From Sphingobacterium zeae (lineage in GTDB: Bacteria; Bacteroidota; Bacteroidia; Sphingobacteriales; Sphingobacteriaceae), in assembly GCF_030818895.1 (NCBI RefSeq), contig NZ_JAUTBA010000001.1, positions 4,216,001 to 4,280,000 of the forward strand: 64,000 nucleotides of DNA, given 5' to 3'. Below the pieces are notes generated by a model. It made no database searches and was not told where the DNA came from. It was given only the letters and a program-made list of their open reading frames with translations. A program made the translations under genes and the position numbers. Of this stretch, positions 1 to 8,001 are shown in pieces; positions within the stretch are counted from its first letter, which is position 1, and each line of letters starts with the position of its first letter.

Positions 1-149
1 TAGGGAAACAAAAACTATACTAAGGGATAAGAAGGTGGTAACGGTGTATTGCGTAACATGCCTGCTACAGAGTAATAATGCAAGCATATAAAAAGGCTTA
101 TATATATATTTTTATGTAGATTTATCTTTTTAAAATAACCAACAAAGCG

Positions 150-1172
150 ATGAGCAGAACTACCCTGAAAGATATAGCATTGGCACTCAATATTTCTGTT
201 TCTACTGTTTCCAAAGCATTATCGGAAAGTTATGAAATAAGTGAAGCCACTAAAAAGATCGTTCAGGAATATGCCAAAAAGCATAATTTCCAACCAAATA
301 AGTTGGCAAGAAGCTTAAAAATAGGAAAGTCCAACACCATAGGAGTTATCGTATCCAATATCAGCAATACATTCGTTTCACAAATTTTGGATGGGATCCA
401 AATAGCCTCTCAGCAAACCGTGTATGATGTTATCTTCATGCAAAGCCGGGAAGACGAACGGATTGAGAAAAATTGTATTGACGTCTTGCGTATGCGTGGA
501 ATTGATGGCTTAATGATAGCTCCGGTATCTTCAGATTCAAATATTGATGAACTAAAAGCATTGATAAAATCTCAGATACCAGTTGTTATCTTTGATCGTA
601 TCAACCACCAGCTTGATACATTTAAGGTGGGTGTCAATAATTTTCAAGGCGCCTACAATGCCACAAAGCATCTCACCGAGCAGGGTAAAAAAAGTATATT
701 GCATATTACGGGAAAGAACTTGGGTGTGGCAACCGAACGGTTAAATGGCTTTATATCTGCTTTATCAGACGCGGGAATTCCTTTTGATAATAAACACCAT
801 ATTGAATGTAGTTTGAATAACACCAAAGATATAGACCAAACAATCCGAGAAGTTTTGCTAAAAGAATGTATTGAAAACAAAAATATCGATGCAATTTTCG
901 GTGCTACAGATGTTATTACAACCCGGACGTTGGGTATTTTGGCCGATCTTCAGATCCAGGTTCCTTCTGAGGTAGCTGTAATTGGCTTTTCAAATACACA
1001 AATTGCAGCTTCATTAAATCCGGCACTATCCACAGTTGTACAGCCGGCAATAGAAATTGGGGAACTAGCGACAAACAAACTAATCGCCACAATTAATCAA
1101 ACAAGACCAATACATGAATTTGAAACGATTGAGCTCCCGACACAGCTTATTATTCGCAAATCTTCCCTATAA
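150..1172 (+). CDS. LacI/GalR-family transcriptional regulator
   Basis: A 340-residue LacI-type regulator. The N-terminal helix-turn-helix (about residues 3-50) has the typical TTLKDIALALNISVSTVSKAL start and a hinge region ending in NKLARSLK. It is followed by the IGVIVSNISNTF opening of a periplasmic-binding-protein-like effector domain that runs to the C-terminus. Length is normal for the family. It is convergent with the mannonate dehydratase/SDR gene pair, so the likely role (inference) is sugar-acid-responsive control of that pair, comparable to UxuR/ExuR functions carried out by LacI proteins in Bacteroidota. The ligand cannot be read from sequence. The 149 bases upstream hold no gene and no clear consensus promoter. 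Confidence 0.9.
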   Translation: MSRTTLKDIALALNISVSTVSKALSESYEISEATKKIVQEYAKKHNFQPNKLARSLKIGKSNTIGVIVSNISNTFVSQILDGIQIASQQTVYDVIFMQSREDERIEKNCIDVLRMRGIDGLMIAPVSSDSNIDELKALIKSQIPVVIFDRINHQLDTFKVGVNNFQGAYNATKHLTEQGKKSILHITGKNLGVATERLNGFISALSDAGIPFDNKHHIECSLNNTKDIDQTIREVLLKECIENKNIDAIFGATDVITTRTLGILADLQIQVPSEVAVIGFSNTQIAASLNPALSTVVQPAIEIGELATNKLIATINQTRPIHEFETIELPTQLIIRKSSL

Positions 1173-1312
1173 TGTTTGCCATTATAGTGTTTGTCCACAT
1201 AATTAAAATAAAAGTAGGAAAATAAGAGGTAAGCGCCCCTATTTTCCGACTGTCATTGCGTCTGATCTAAATTACCGCATAAGATCGCTAATCTTTACGT
1301 GAATTATTGGCA

Positions 1313-2473
1313 TCATTCACCAATAATACCATATTCTAAACCCCGCAATTCAGCTAGCCCTCTCAGTCTTCCAATCGCAGAGTATCCGGGATTTGTCACC
1401 TTATTTAGGTCATCCAGCATTTGATGACCATGATCTGGCCTGAATGGAATAGCTATCGACCTCACTTGGTTTTCAGCAACCAATATCTTCATAATTTTAT
1501 ACATATTGACATCACCATCCAAATGGTCTGCTTCGTAAAAACTCCCGATTGCATCCTTCTTTACATTACGTAAGTGAACAAAGTTTACACGCCCTTTGAT
1601 TTTTTCTAGGATAGCTGGCAAATCGTTTGTCTGACTGGCACCCAATGATCCTGTGCAGAAACAAACACCATTGAATTGCTGTGGAACTGCATGCAGAAAG
1701 TAGTCAAAATCTTCGCCGTTACTGGCAATGCGTGGTAAACCTAAAATAGGATACGGTGGATCATCCGGATGGATGGTCATACATATACCGTTCTCCTCAC
1801 AAGCTGATGCAATACCCTGAAGGAAATAGATTAAATTATTGCGTAGACCTTCTTTTCCAATATGTTTATAGGTATTAAGGCTCGCTTTCAATGCGTCCAA
1901 TTCCACACTTTTTTCTCCGGGGATTCCCATTAAAACAACATTTGCCAATTCCTGCTTTTGCTGTTCAGAAATCTCATCATATCGTAAAGTCGCCTGTTTG
2001 ACAACATCTTCTGGATATGCAGACCTAGCTTCATCACGTTTTAATATAAATATATCAAAGAGAGCCAGATCAATCCAGTCAAAATATAAGGCTTTTGAAC
2101 CATCGGCCATGGTTAAATCCAATTGAGTACGTGTCCAATCCAGCACGGGCATAAAATTATAGCAAATCGTCTTGATACCGCATTTCGCCAGATTAGCCAA
2201 CGTCGTATTATATTTTTGAAGATACTCATCCACCTTTGCCCCTTTTGTCTTGATTTCCTCATGTACCGTCACACTTTCCACCACAGACCAAGTAAGACCA
2301 GCTTCTTCAATAATGCGTTTCCTTTCTTGAATATCTGCCAATGGCCATACATCACCGTGTGGAATATGATGTAGGGCTGTCACAATACCAGTTGCTCCAG
2401 CCTGTTTAATATCCTGTAAAGATACGGGGTCATTTGGACCATACCAACGCCATGTTTGTTCTAGTTTTCTCAT
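1313..2473 (-). CDS. uxuA: Mannonate dehydratase UxuA
   Basis: Converts D-mannonate to 2-keto-3-deoxy-D-gluconate in hexuronate (glucuronate/fructuronate) catabolism. The N-terminus MRKLEQTWRWYGPNDPVSL and the internal segments VTALHHIPHGDVWPL, CYNFMPVLDWTRT, IHPDDPPYPILGLPRI and CTGSLG are characteristic of UxuA, and the full-length protein (386 residues from this start) matches the family. An in-frame TTG lies four codons upstream at 2485, but the ATG at 2473 fits the conserved N-terminus better and gives 12 bases of spacing after the preceding SDR stop codon. It is second in a two-gene operon with that oxidoreductase. No unusual features were seen. Confidence 0.95.
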   Translation of the reverse strand: MRKLEQTWRWYGPNDPVSLQDIKQAGATGIVTALHHIPHGDVWPLADIQERKRIIEEAGLTWSVVESVTVHEEIKTKGAKVDEYLQKYNTTLANLAKCGIKTICYNFMPVLDWTRTQLDLTMADGSKALYFDWIDLALFDIFILKRDEARSAYPEDVVKQATLRYDEISEQQKQELANVVLMGIPGEKSVELDALKASLNTYKHIGKEGLRNNLIYFLQGIASACEENGICMTIHPDDPPYPILGLPRIASNGEDFDYFLHAVPQQFNGVCFCTGSLGASQTNDLPAILEKIKGRVNFVHLRNVKKDAIGSFYEADHLDGDVNMYKIMKILVAENQVRSIAIPFRPDHGHQMLDDLNKVTNPGYSAIGRLRGLAELRGLEYGIIGE

Positions 2474-2485
2474 CTTAAAATTCAA

Positions 2486-3304
2486 TTATACGCCGCACCA
2501 TGCATTAAAACCGCCATCTACAAAAACAGTTTCGCCTGTTACAAAAGCTGATGCATCGCTCAATAGATAGATTAAAGTTCCTTTTAACTCACGGGGGTCG
2601 CCCAAACGATTATAAGGAGTTCCACTAAGAATACGTTTGGTACGATCGCTATACGTACCGTCGGGGTTAATCAATAAATTTTTGTTTTGCTTGGTTAAGA
2701 ATACTCCGGGCGCAATTGCATTGACACGAACCTGATCACCATAACGCTGTGCAAGTTCAGTTGCCATCCATTTTGTATAACCATCGATTCCATGTTTGGC
2801 CACAGTATAGCCCAAAACACGTGTAAAAGGACGGCTGGCTGTAAGGGATGAAATATTTACAATGGTTCCCTTTCCGCTCTCCGCAATCACACGGCCGATA
2901 ATATGGGTAGGAATCATCGTACCATACAGGTTAAGCTCAATGGCTTTGATGGTATCCTGAATATTGCTGGCAAACAGATCTTGATCGGCACCGATTGTTG
3001 CACCTGGAATATTACCGCCAACCGCGTTAACTAAGGCGTCTATTCTCCCCCACCTTTGCAACACTTCATCCTTCGCCCTGATGACATCCTGTTCGTTCAT
3101 GATGTCTACTTCCACAAATAGAGCTTCTCCGCCTAGGGACTCCACTTGCTGAACACGCTCTACACCGATCTGTCCATTACGTCCCAAGATTGCGACCTTG
3201 GCCTCTGCCTCGGCTAATGCCTCCACAAATGCCTCGCCTAAAATTCCTGTACCGCCCGTAATTACAACTACCTTATCTTTTAATGAAAATGGGTTATTAT
3301 GCAT
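2486..3304 (-). CDS. SDR-family oxidoreductase, probable D-mannonate (fructuronate) oxidoreductase
   Basis: A 272-residue short-chain dehydrogenase. The cofactor motif TGGTGILGEAF lies at residues 17-26, and the catalytic Ser152/153, Tyr166 and Lys170 lie in NISSLTAS and YTVAKHG. The C-terminal VTGETVFVDGGFNAW is typical of the gluconate-5-dehydrogenase-like SDR branch. It sits directly upstream of uxuA in the same orientation. In Bacteroidota, SDRs in this position are generally taken to replace the classical UxuB and to interconvert fructuronate and mannonate (family knowledge plus context). Biochemical specificity is not proven by sequence. Confidence 0.88.
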   Translation of the reverse strand: MHNNPFSLKDKVVVITGGTGILGEAFVEALAEAEAKVAILGRNGQIGVERVQQVESLGGEALFVEVDIMNEQDVIRAKDEVLQRWGRIDALVNAVGGNIPGATIGADQDLFASNIQDTIKAIELNLYGTMIPTHIIGRVIAESGKGTIVNISSLTASRPFTRVLGYTVAKHGIDGYTKWMATELAQRYGDQVRVNAIAPGVFLTKQNKNLLINPDGTYSDRTKRILSGTPYNRLGDPRELKGTLIYLLSDASAFVTGETVFVDGGFNAWCGV

Positions 3305-3383
3305 AAATTTTAATTCAAATTGGTATTTACTCCCAATTTTATTGATAATAACCTTAAATACAAAGAAAAGTAATTGATTTAAT

Positions 3384-3400
3384 TACGATAACGTTTTAGT
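3384..3400. promoter_or_regulatory. Possible LacI-type operator upstream of the SDR-uxuA pair
   Basis: The intergenic stretch between ccoS and the SDR gene contains AACGTT (3390-3395) with partly matching flanks (ACGATAACGTTTTAG). A central CG in a short palindrome is typical of LacI-family operators, and the spot is about 85 bases before the SDR start. Symmetry beyond the central 6 bp is imperfect, so this is only a candidate. Confidence 0.25.
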
Positions 3401-3409
3401 TACGTCACC

Positions 3410-3571
3410 CTATTTTTCTTCGCCTTCTGTCATTTCATCATCAAACAGAATCCGAATAGCAGGTGTATAGGTATCATTATGCTGACCGGTTTTATTGGCC
3501 CAGAAAAAAGCACAGAGAAAAATCAAAGCCAACAAAACACTACAACCAATCAAAATATACATTATTTCCAT
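3410..3571 (-). CDS. ccoS: Cbb3-type cytochrome oxidase assembly protein CcoS
   Basis: A 53-residue protein that starts with ATG at 3571, five bases after the ccoI stop. It has one N-terminal transmembrane helix (MYILIGCSVLLALIFLCAFFW, residues 4-24) followed by a short charged tail containing DTYTPAIRILFDDE. The shape and the position after ccoI are diagnostic of CcoS/FixS, a small factor needed for cofactor insertion into cbb3 oxidase (family knowledge). The gene is easily missed because of its size. The next genes downstream are hexuronate genes rather than ccoN/ccoO/ccoP, so the oxidase subunits must lie elsewhere or be absent. Confidence 0.9.
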   Translation of the reverse strand: MEIMYILIGCSVLLALIFLCAFFWANKTGQHNDTYTPAIRILFDDEMTEGEEK

Positions 3572-3576
3572 AACAA

Positions 3577-5970
3577 TTAGAGTTTACGGCGTTTGGCATA
3601 CCATCTCGTCATGAGACTTGTAAAGGAGATAATCGTTACCGTACTGATTGGCATTAGAATCGCCGCAAATAATGGCGACATAATACCTTGCACGGCAAAG
3701 CTCAAACCAATTATATTATATAAAAGAGATATTCCAAAGCTCATATGTATTACTTTCACCGCATCTTTACTAAAAGCAAAGAAATTCGGCAGTTTTGAAA
3801 ACGACTCCCCATCCAGTATCGCATCGCAACCTGGGGAGAAGTTATTGATATCATCACTCACAGCGATGCCCAGATTCGCTTTACGCAGTGCCCCTGCATC
3901 ATTAAGGCCGTCACCAATCATGCAGACCTGCTTTCCGTCTGCCTGGAAATTTTGAATTATTTTCAGTTTTTCCATAGGTGATTGATTAAAAAGCAAACTT
4001 GCATTGGACGGAAAAATGAGCTGCAATGCATCCAGGCGTCTATCATTATCACCTGAGATTAAATGGAGTTGATAATTTATTTTAAAATCTTCTATCAGCG
4101 CCGAAAGACCATCCCGCCAGGATTGCTCCATACTAAAGTATCCTTTTAGCTCGCCGCCTATACGAACAAAAACCACCGACCCATCTGTTTTAATAGGTCC
4201 GATATCAAGAAAGCCTCCGCTACCGATTCTAATTTCATTGCCATTTACCTTGGCTTGCATCCCCTTTCCGGGAAATTCCTTAAATTCCTGTACTGCAATA
4301 ATGGAAGAGACGTTGAGCCACTTGACAATTTCGCGGCTCAATGGATGGCTGGAATTTCTACAAACAGCATTCAGCAACTCTTTGTCGACTGCTGAAAGGC
4401 TACCTTCGAAATAAATTGAGGTTGCCTTGGGGGATGATATTGTACCAGTCTTATCGAACACCAAGGTATCAATCGTTGCCATTTGTTCAATGGCAGCAGT
4501 ATTTTTTACATAGAATTTATTTCGATCAAATACACTTAAAGCCGCAGAAAGGGTAAATGGAGAGCTCAACGCCAACGCACATGGACATGCGATAATCAAT
4601 ACCGCCGTAAAAGCTCCCCAAGCCCTGCTTGCATCTCCACCAACAGCCCAAAATAGTGCTGCCAATAGTGCAATAGCCAATAAAACAACAGTAAAATATT
4701 TACTTATAAAGTTGACAAAAGTCTGAAAATGCTTGTCATAATCTTTATAATTATCATTATTCCACAATTTCGTCAAATACGATTGTGAAATAGGTTTGAC
4801 GACTTCAAGTTCTATCGCTTCGCCGGTCTGACGTCCGCCTGCATAGATAATTTCACCCAAGGTTTTGCTCATGGGGCTTGATTCTCCGGTCACAAAACTA
4901 AAATCGATTGCAGCATCCCCTTTTAAAAGCATGGCATCCGCTGGTATAATTTCATTGTTCCGAACTAAAATACGGTCACCGATATGCACATCGGCCAGTT
5001 GTACGGGTTTGTCACCAGATTCAGTTAAGACAGTTACTGCAACAGGAAAATAACTGCGGTAATCCCGTTCAAACGAGATATGATAATAGGTCCGTTGTTG
5101 TACCCATTTTCCGATCAATATAAAGAATACAAGACTACAGAGTGTATCTGTAAAACCTGCGCCCGTCTGCGTTATCACTTCAAAAGCAGAACGCAAAAAC
5201 AATACAAGAATCCCGAGGGCCAACGGCACATCCAGATTCAAACGTCTTTGTTTCAGACTCAGGTAAGCCGATTTAAAATAGTCCGATGCACAATACAATA
5301 AGACAGGAATACCAAAAGCAAGGTTTATATAACCAAAGAAATTAGCATATTCCTTTTCAAAACTCCCCATTCCAAAATAATCGGGAAAGCTGAATAGCAT
5401 TGAGTTTCCAAAACAGAAACCGGCAACAGCAATTTTTGCGACCAAAGGATTCAGATTGTTTCGATTCCCTTCCTTCACAACATCCTGCAAGGTGATTTTA
5501 GGATCATAACCGATATTGACCAGAAGATAAACAAGGTCTTTCAATGGCAGCTCGTTGTGGTTGAATGTAATGCTCGCCTGTTTCTTCATAAAGTCCACGC
5601 GGGACTGCAGTACACTGGGATTGAGTTTATATAAATTTTCCAGCAACCAGATACAGGAGCTACAGTGAATAGCTGGAATATAAAAAGTGATGATGGTCAT
5701 CTTATCATCTTTATAATCCACTAATTTACTGGCAATCTGTGGTTCATCCAGATAAGAAAAATCTTCGTGCTTAGATTTGTTCGACTTGCCAGGATGCTGA
5801 TTATAGCGATAATATTGTTGCATACCACTGTCATTCAGCACCTGATATACAGTCTGACATCCCAGGCAGCAAAAGTCATGATGATCTAGTCGATAGCCCG
5901 TTTCCTCGATTTTATCACCACAATGGAAACATTTTTCTGCCAGTTGTACCTCTTCCTTGAGCTCCGCCAT
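3577..5970 (-). CDS. ccoI: Copper-translocating P-type ATPase CcoI/FixI
   Basis: A 797-residue P1B-ATPase that delivers copper for cbb3 oxidase maturation. The N-terminus has a cysteine-rich metal-binding segment (C14xxC17 and C34-C35-xx-C38), then an HMA-like domain with the motif HCSSC. These are followed by eight predicted membrane helices, the intramembrane CPC in IIACPCALALSS, the phosphorylation motif DKTGT, an HP motif (SSHPLSREI) and the hinge GDGLNDAGAL. The extra N-terminal Cys region is typical of the CcoI/FixI branch as opposed to CopA. It follows hemN by 9 bases and precedes ccoS by 5 bases, so the three are almost certainly cotranscribed. Confidence 0.93.
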   Translation of the reverse strand: MAELKEEVQLAEKCFHCGDKIEETGYRLDHHDFCCLGCQTVYQVLNDSGMQQYYRYNQHPGKSNKSKHEDFSYLDEPQIASKLVDYKDDKMTIITFYIPAIHCSSCIWLLENLYKLNPSVLQSRVDFMKKQASITFNHNELPLKDLVYLLVNIGYDPKITLQDVVKEGNRNNLNPLVAKIAVAGFCFGNSMLFSFPDYFGMGSFEKEYANFFGYINLAFGIPVLLYCASDYFKSAYLSLKQRRLNLDVPLALGILVLFLRSAFEVITQTGAGFTDTLCSLVFFILIGKWVQQRTYYHISFERDYRSYFPVAVTVLTESGDKPVQLADVHIGDRILVRNNEIIPADAMLLKGDAAIDFSFVTGESSPMSKTLGEIIYAGGRQTGEAIELEVVKPISQSYLTKLWNNDNYKDYDKHFQTFVNFISKYFTVVLLAIALLAALFWAVGGDASRAWGAFTAVLIIACPCALALSSPFTLSAALSVFDRNKFYVKNTAAIEQMATIDTLVFDKTGTISSPKATSIYFEGSLSAVDKELLNAVCRNSSHPLSREIVKWLNVSSIIAVQEFKEFPGKGMQAKVNGNEIRIGSGGFLDIGPIKTDGSVVFVRIGGELKGYFSMEQSWRDGLSALIEDFKINYQLHLISGDNDRRLDALQLIFPSNASLLFNQSPMEKLKIIQNFQADGKQVCMIGDGLNDAGALRKANLGIAVSDDINNFSPGCDAILDGESFSKLPNFFAFSKDAVKVIHMSFGISLLYNIIGLSFAVQGIMSPLFAAILMPISTVTIISFTSLMTRWYAKRRKL

Positions 5971-5979
5971 ACCTTTGTT

Positions 5980-7350
5980 CTAAATTGCTTGACTAAATAA
6001 CTGATTTCGTGTCCTTGAGCGCAGTAATCGCTGGTCAAAGGCCATGCAGATATTTCTTAAAAAAGATCGACCGACAGCAGTACACGCTATAAGATCGCCC
6101 GTTATCACTACCAAACCGTCTGCTACGAGCTCGGATAATTCCTCTTTAATTTGTCTGTTCAGCAGCTCCCCTTCCTGCAACTGCACTTTACCTTTGCACA
6201 TCATATCTAAGATATAACGTCTTACAATGAGGTCCTCTTCATTAAGTAAATGTCCCTTTACAACGGGCAACTCGCCTGTGTCAATGAGCTTATGATATTC
6301 CTCTACCGTCTTTACGTTTTGAGCAAATGCACCCCAGGCGTCACTGATTGAAGAAACCCCAATACCGATAAGCAAGGGGCTAAACCGATCGGCATAGCCC
6401 ATAAAATTACGGTGCAATCTTTCCTGTTGAAAGGCGATAAATAACTCGTCTTCTTTTTTCGCAAAATGATCCATACCGACATCTTCATAGCCATGTGCCA
6501 AAATCAATTTTTTCCCAAGGTTATAGAGAGCTAATTTGGCAGCACCACTGGGCAGGTCCGCTTCGGTATAATGCCGTTGACCAGGTTTTATCCAAGGTAC
6601 ATGCGCATAGCTATAAAAGGAAATCCGATCGGGGCTTAGCCGCATTGCTTTTTGTATCGTATCTTCTACCGTAAACAGTGTTTGCTTAGGCAGTCCATAG
6701 ATCAAGTCGAAGTTAATGGAGTCAAATCCAATTTTTCGCGCATTCAACATAACCAATTCCACTTCTTCCAATGTTTGTTGCCTGTTAATCACAAATTGGA
6801 CAAGAGGATCAAAATCCTGTATACCCAAACTGAGCCTGCGGAATCCCAAATTGAATAAAGTTTCTAAATGAGTGACTGTCGTGTTGGCAGGATGAGCTTC
6901 AAAGGAGAATGAGCTGTCTGGGGCCACATCTGCGAGTTTGAGAATCCCTTCGATAAGCATCTTCAGATTATCCGGGTCAAAAAAGGTCGGTGTCCCTCCT
7001 CCCAAATGTATCTCTGCCAGCACTGGCCTTTCGCCATTAAATAAAGCGACATACATCTCCCATTCCTTCAAAAGAGATGCGATATAGGGCTCTTCAACAC
7101 GATGATTTTTTGTGATACGGGTGTTACATCCGCAATAGGTACATAGGCTTTCACAAAAAGGAAGGTGGATATATAAACTAATCCCTTTGTCTTTTGAGTG
7201 CTGAAATGTCTGGTACACTTGAGCTGTCCAAGCCGCGCTAGAAAATGTTGTGTTATCCCAAAAAGGAACAGTAGGATAACTTGTATAGCGCGGTGCTGCT
7301 ACGTTATATTTCTGTACCAAATCTTCCATTTTAACTTGCGTTGTCATCAT
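5980..7350 (-). CDS. hemN: Oxygen-independent coproporphyrinogen III oxidase HemN
   Basis: A 456-residue radical SAM enzyme that decarboxylates coproporphyrinogen III in heme synthesis without oxygen. The [4Fe-4S]/SAM motif is C66-xxx-C70-xx-C73 within IHLPFCESLCTYCGC, with the extra Cys75 typical of HemN. GGGTPTFF (SAM binding), the N-terminal RYTSYPTVPFW and a C-terminal HemN domain are also present, and length is standard. The start (two ATG codons in a row) comes one base after the stop of the preceding small gene, which indicates tight translational coupling. Pairing with ccoI and ccoS and the FNR-type box upstream suggests induction under low oxygen. Confidence 0.96.
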   Translation of the reverse strand: MMTTQVKMEDLVQKYNVAAPRYTSYPTVPFWDNTTFSSAAWTAQVYQTFQHSKDKGISLYIHLPFCESLCTYCGCNTRITKNHRVEEPYIASLLKEWEMYVALFNGERPVLAEIHLGGGTPTFFDPDNLKMLIEGILKLADVAPDSSFSFEAHPANTTVTHLETLFNLGFRRLSLGIQDFDPLVQFVINRQQTLEEVELVMLNARKIGFDSINFDLIYGLPKQTLFTVEDTIQKAMRLSPDRISFYSYAHVPWIKPGQRHYTEADLPSGAAKLALYNLGKKLILAHGYEDVGMDHFAKKEDELFIAFQQERLHRNFMGYADRFSPLLIGIGVSSISDAWGAFAQNVKTVEEYHKLIDTGELPVVKGHLLNEEDLIVRRYILDMMCKGKVQLQEGELLNRQIKEELSELVADGLVVITGDLIACTAVGRSFLRNICMAFDQRLLRSRTRNQLFSQAI

Positions 7351-7351
7351 T

Positions 7352-7768
7352 CTATTTTAGTTTTTTAGCACAGTCGTCTAAACAACAACAGGCTTTTCCC
7401 ACACATTTTTCTATCCCCCATAGGTTGAGATTCCGAACAGTTTGCTCAGCCAATCCCTTTGGACTCTGATCTTCAAATGGAGCATTGGCAATCTGTATAT
7501 TCAGATCTCCAGCCTTTGCCAGATCAATATGAGTAGTATCCTTACTTCTGGTCATAATCTTATTGATTCCTAATCCTTTTAAATTAAGTAGCATGCTCTC
7601 GTCCAAAATATCGCTCACGGAAATCACTACCGCATCCTTTCCACGCGCATAGTTCTGTGTTTCCGCATTTAACCCATTTGAAATCAAAGTCAAATCATGT
7701 TGTTTGGCATTCGCTAGTGCCCAAAACTCTTTTTCAAATGATCTTACATTATATACTACTACTTTCAT
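7352..7768 (-). CDS. Stand-alone D-lactate-dehydrogenase N-terminal-like domain with cysteine-rich tail
   Basis: A 138-residue protein. Residues 1-110 look like the catalytic (substrate) half of D-2-hydroxyacid/D-lactate dehydrogenases: MKVVVYNVRSFEKEF, GKDAVVISVSDILDESML, GINKIMTRSKDTTHIDL. The sequence ends where the NAD-binding Rossmann domain should begin, so it cannot be a complete dehydrogenase. The last 17 residues hold five cysteines (C122, C127, C128, C129, C133: KCVGKACCCLDDC), which suggests metal, Fe-S or heme-related binding (inference). It is first in the operon and ends one base before hemN. Alternatives are a degraded ldhA or a dedicated small accessory protein. The intact frame, the tight coupling and the specialised tail favour the second. 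Confidence 0.75.
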   Translation of the reverse strand: MKVVVYNVRSFEKEFWALANAKQHDLTLISNGLNAETQNYARGKDAVVISVSDILDESMLLNLKGLGINKIMTRSKDTTHIDLAKAGDLNIQIANAPFEDQSPKGLAEQTVRNLNLWGIEKCVGKACCCLDDCAKKLK

Positions 7769-7807
7769 CCTGATTCTACAAGCACCAATTAAGGTTTATC
7801 CTAAGAA

Positions 7808-7815
7808 CAAAAGTA
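7808..7815 (-). promoter_or_regulatory. Candidate -7 promoter element of the hemN-ccoI-ccoS operon
   Basis: On the minus strand the sequence reads TACTTTTG, an exact fit to the Bacteroidota -7 element TAnnTTTG, about 40 bases before the start of the first gene. A -33 TTTG at the normal 19-21 base spacing is missing (one occurs 15 bases away), as expected for a promoter that depends on an activator. The FNR-type box lies about 60 bases upstream of the predicted transcription start. Confidence 0.5.
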
Positions 7816-7860
7816 AATCATGCATAAGCGCAAAACCATGATACAGCACCACACCTTAAA

Positions 7861-7874
7861 ATGATATTTATCAC
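7861..7874. promoter_or_regulatory. FNR/CRP-type operator box
   Basis: ATGATATTTATCAC matches the FNR consensus TTGATnnnnATCAA at 8 of 10 defined positions, and its inner TGAT-N4-ATCA is a perfect inverted repeat. It lies 93 bases before the first gene of the hemN-ccoI-ccoS operon and downstream of the gene for a receiver-CRP/FNR fusion whose recognition helix carries E-x-x-S-R, the residue set known to read TTGAT half-sites. Confidence 0.65.
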
Positions 7875-7935
7875 AATTCGCAAATGCCTCTGGATATAAA
7901 GCTTTATTCTGAGCAACAATTTGCCCCTTTAAAGA

Positions 7936-7969
7936 AAAGGCGTGTTCAGAACAAACTGAACACGCCTTT
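7936..7969 (-). terminator. Rho-independent terminator after the receiver-CRP gene
   Basis: A perfect 14-bp stem (AAAGGCGTGTTCAG and its complement) with a 6-base loop, followed on the minus strand by a T-rich run. It separates the sensor/regulator genes from the FNR-box promoter of the heme/cbb3 operon. Confidence 0.85.
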
Positions 7970-8001
7970 AACATATTGTTATTAAATCTTCCTTTCTTTA
8001 C

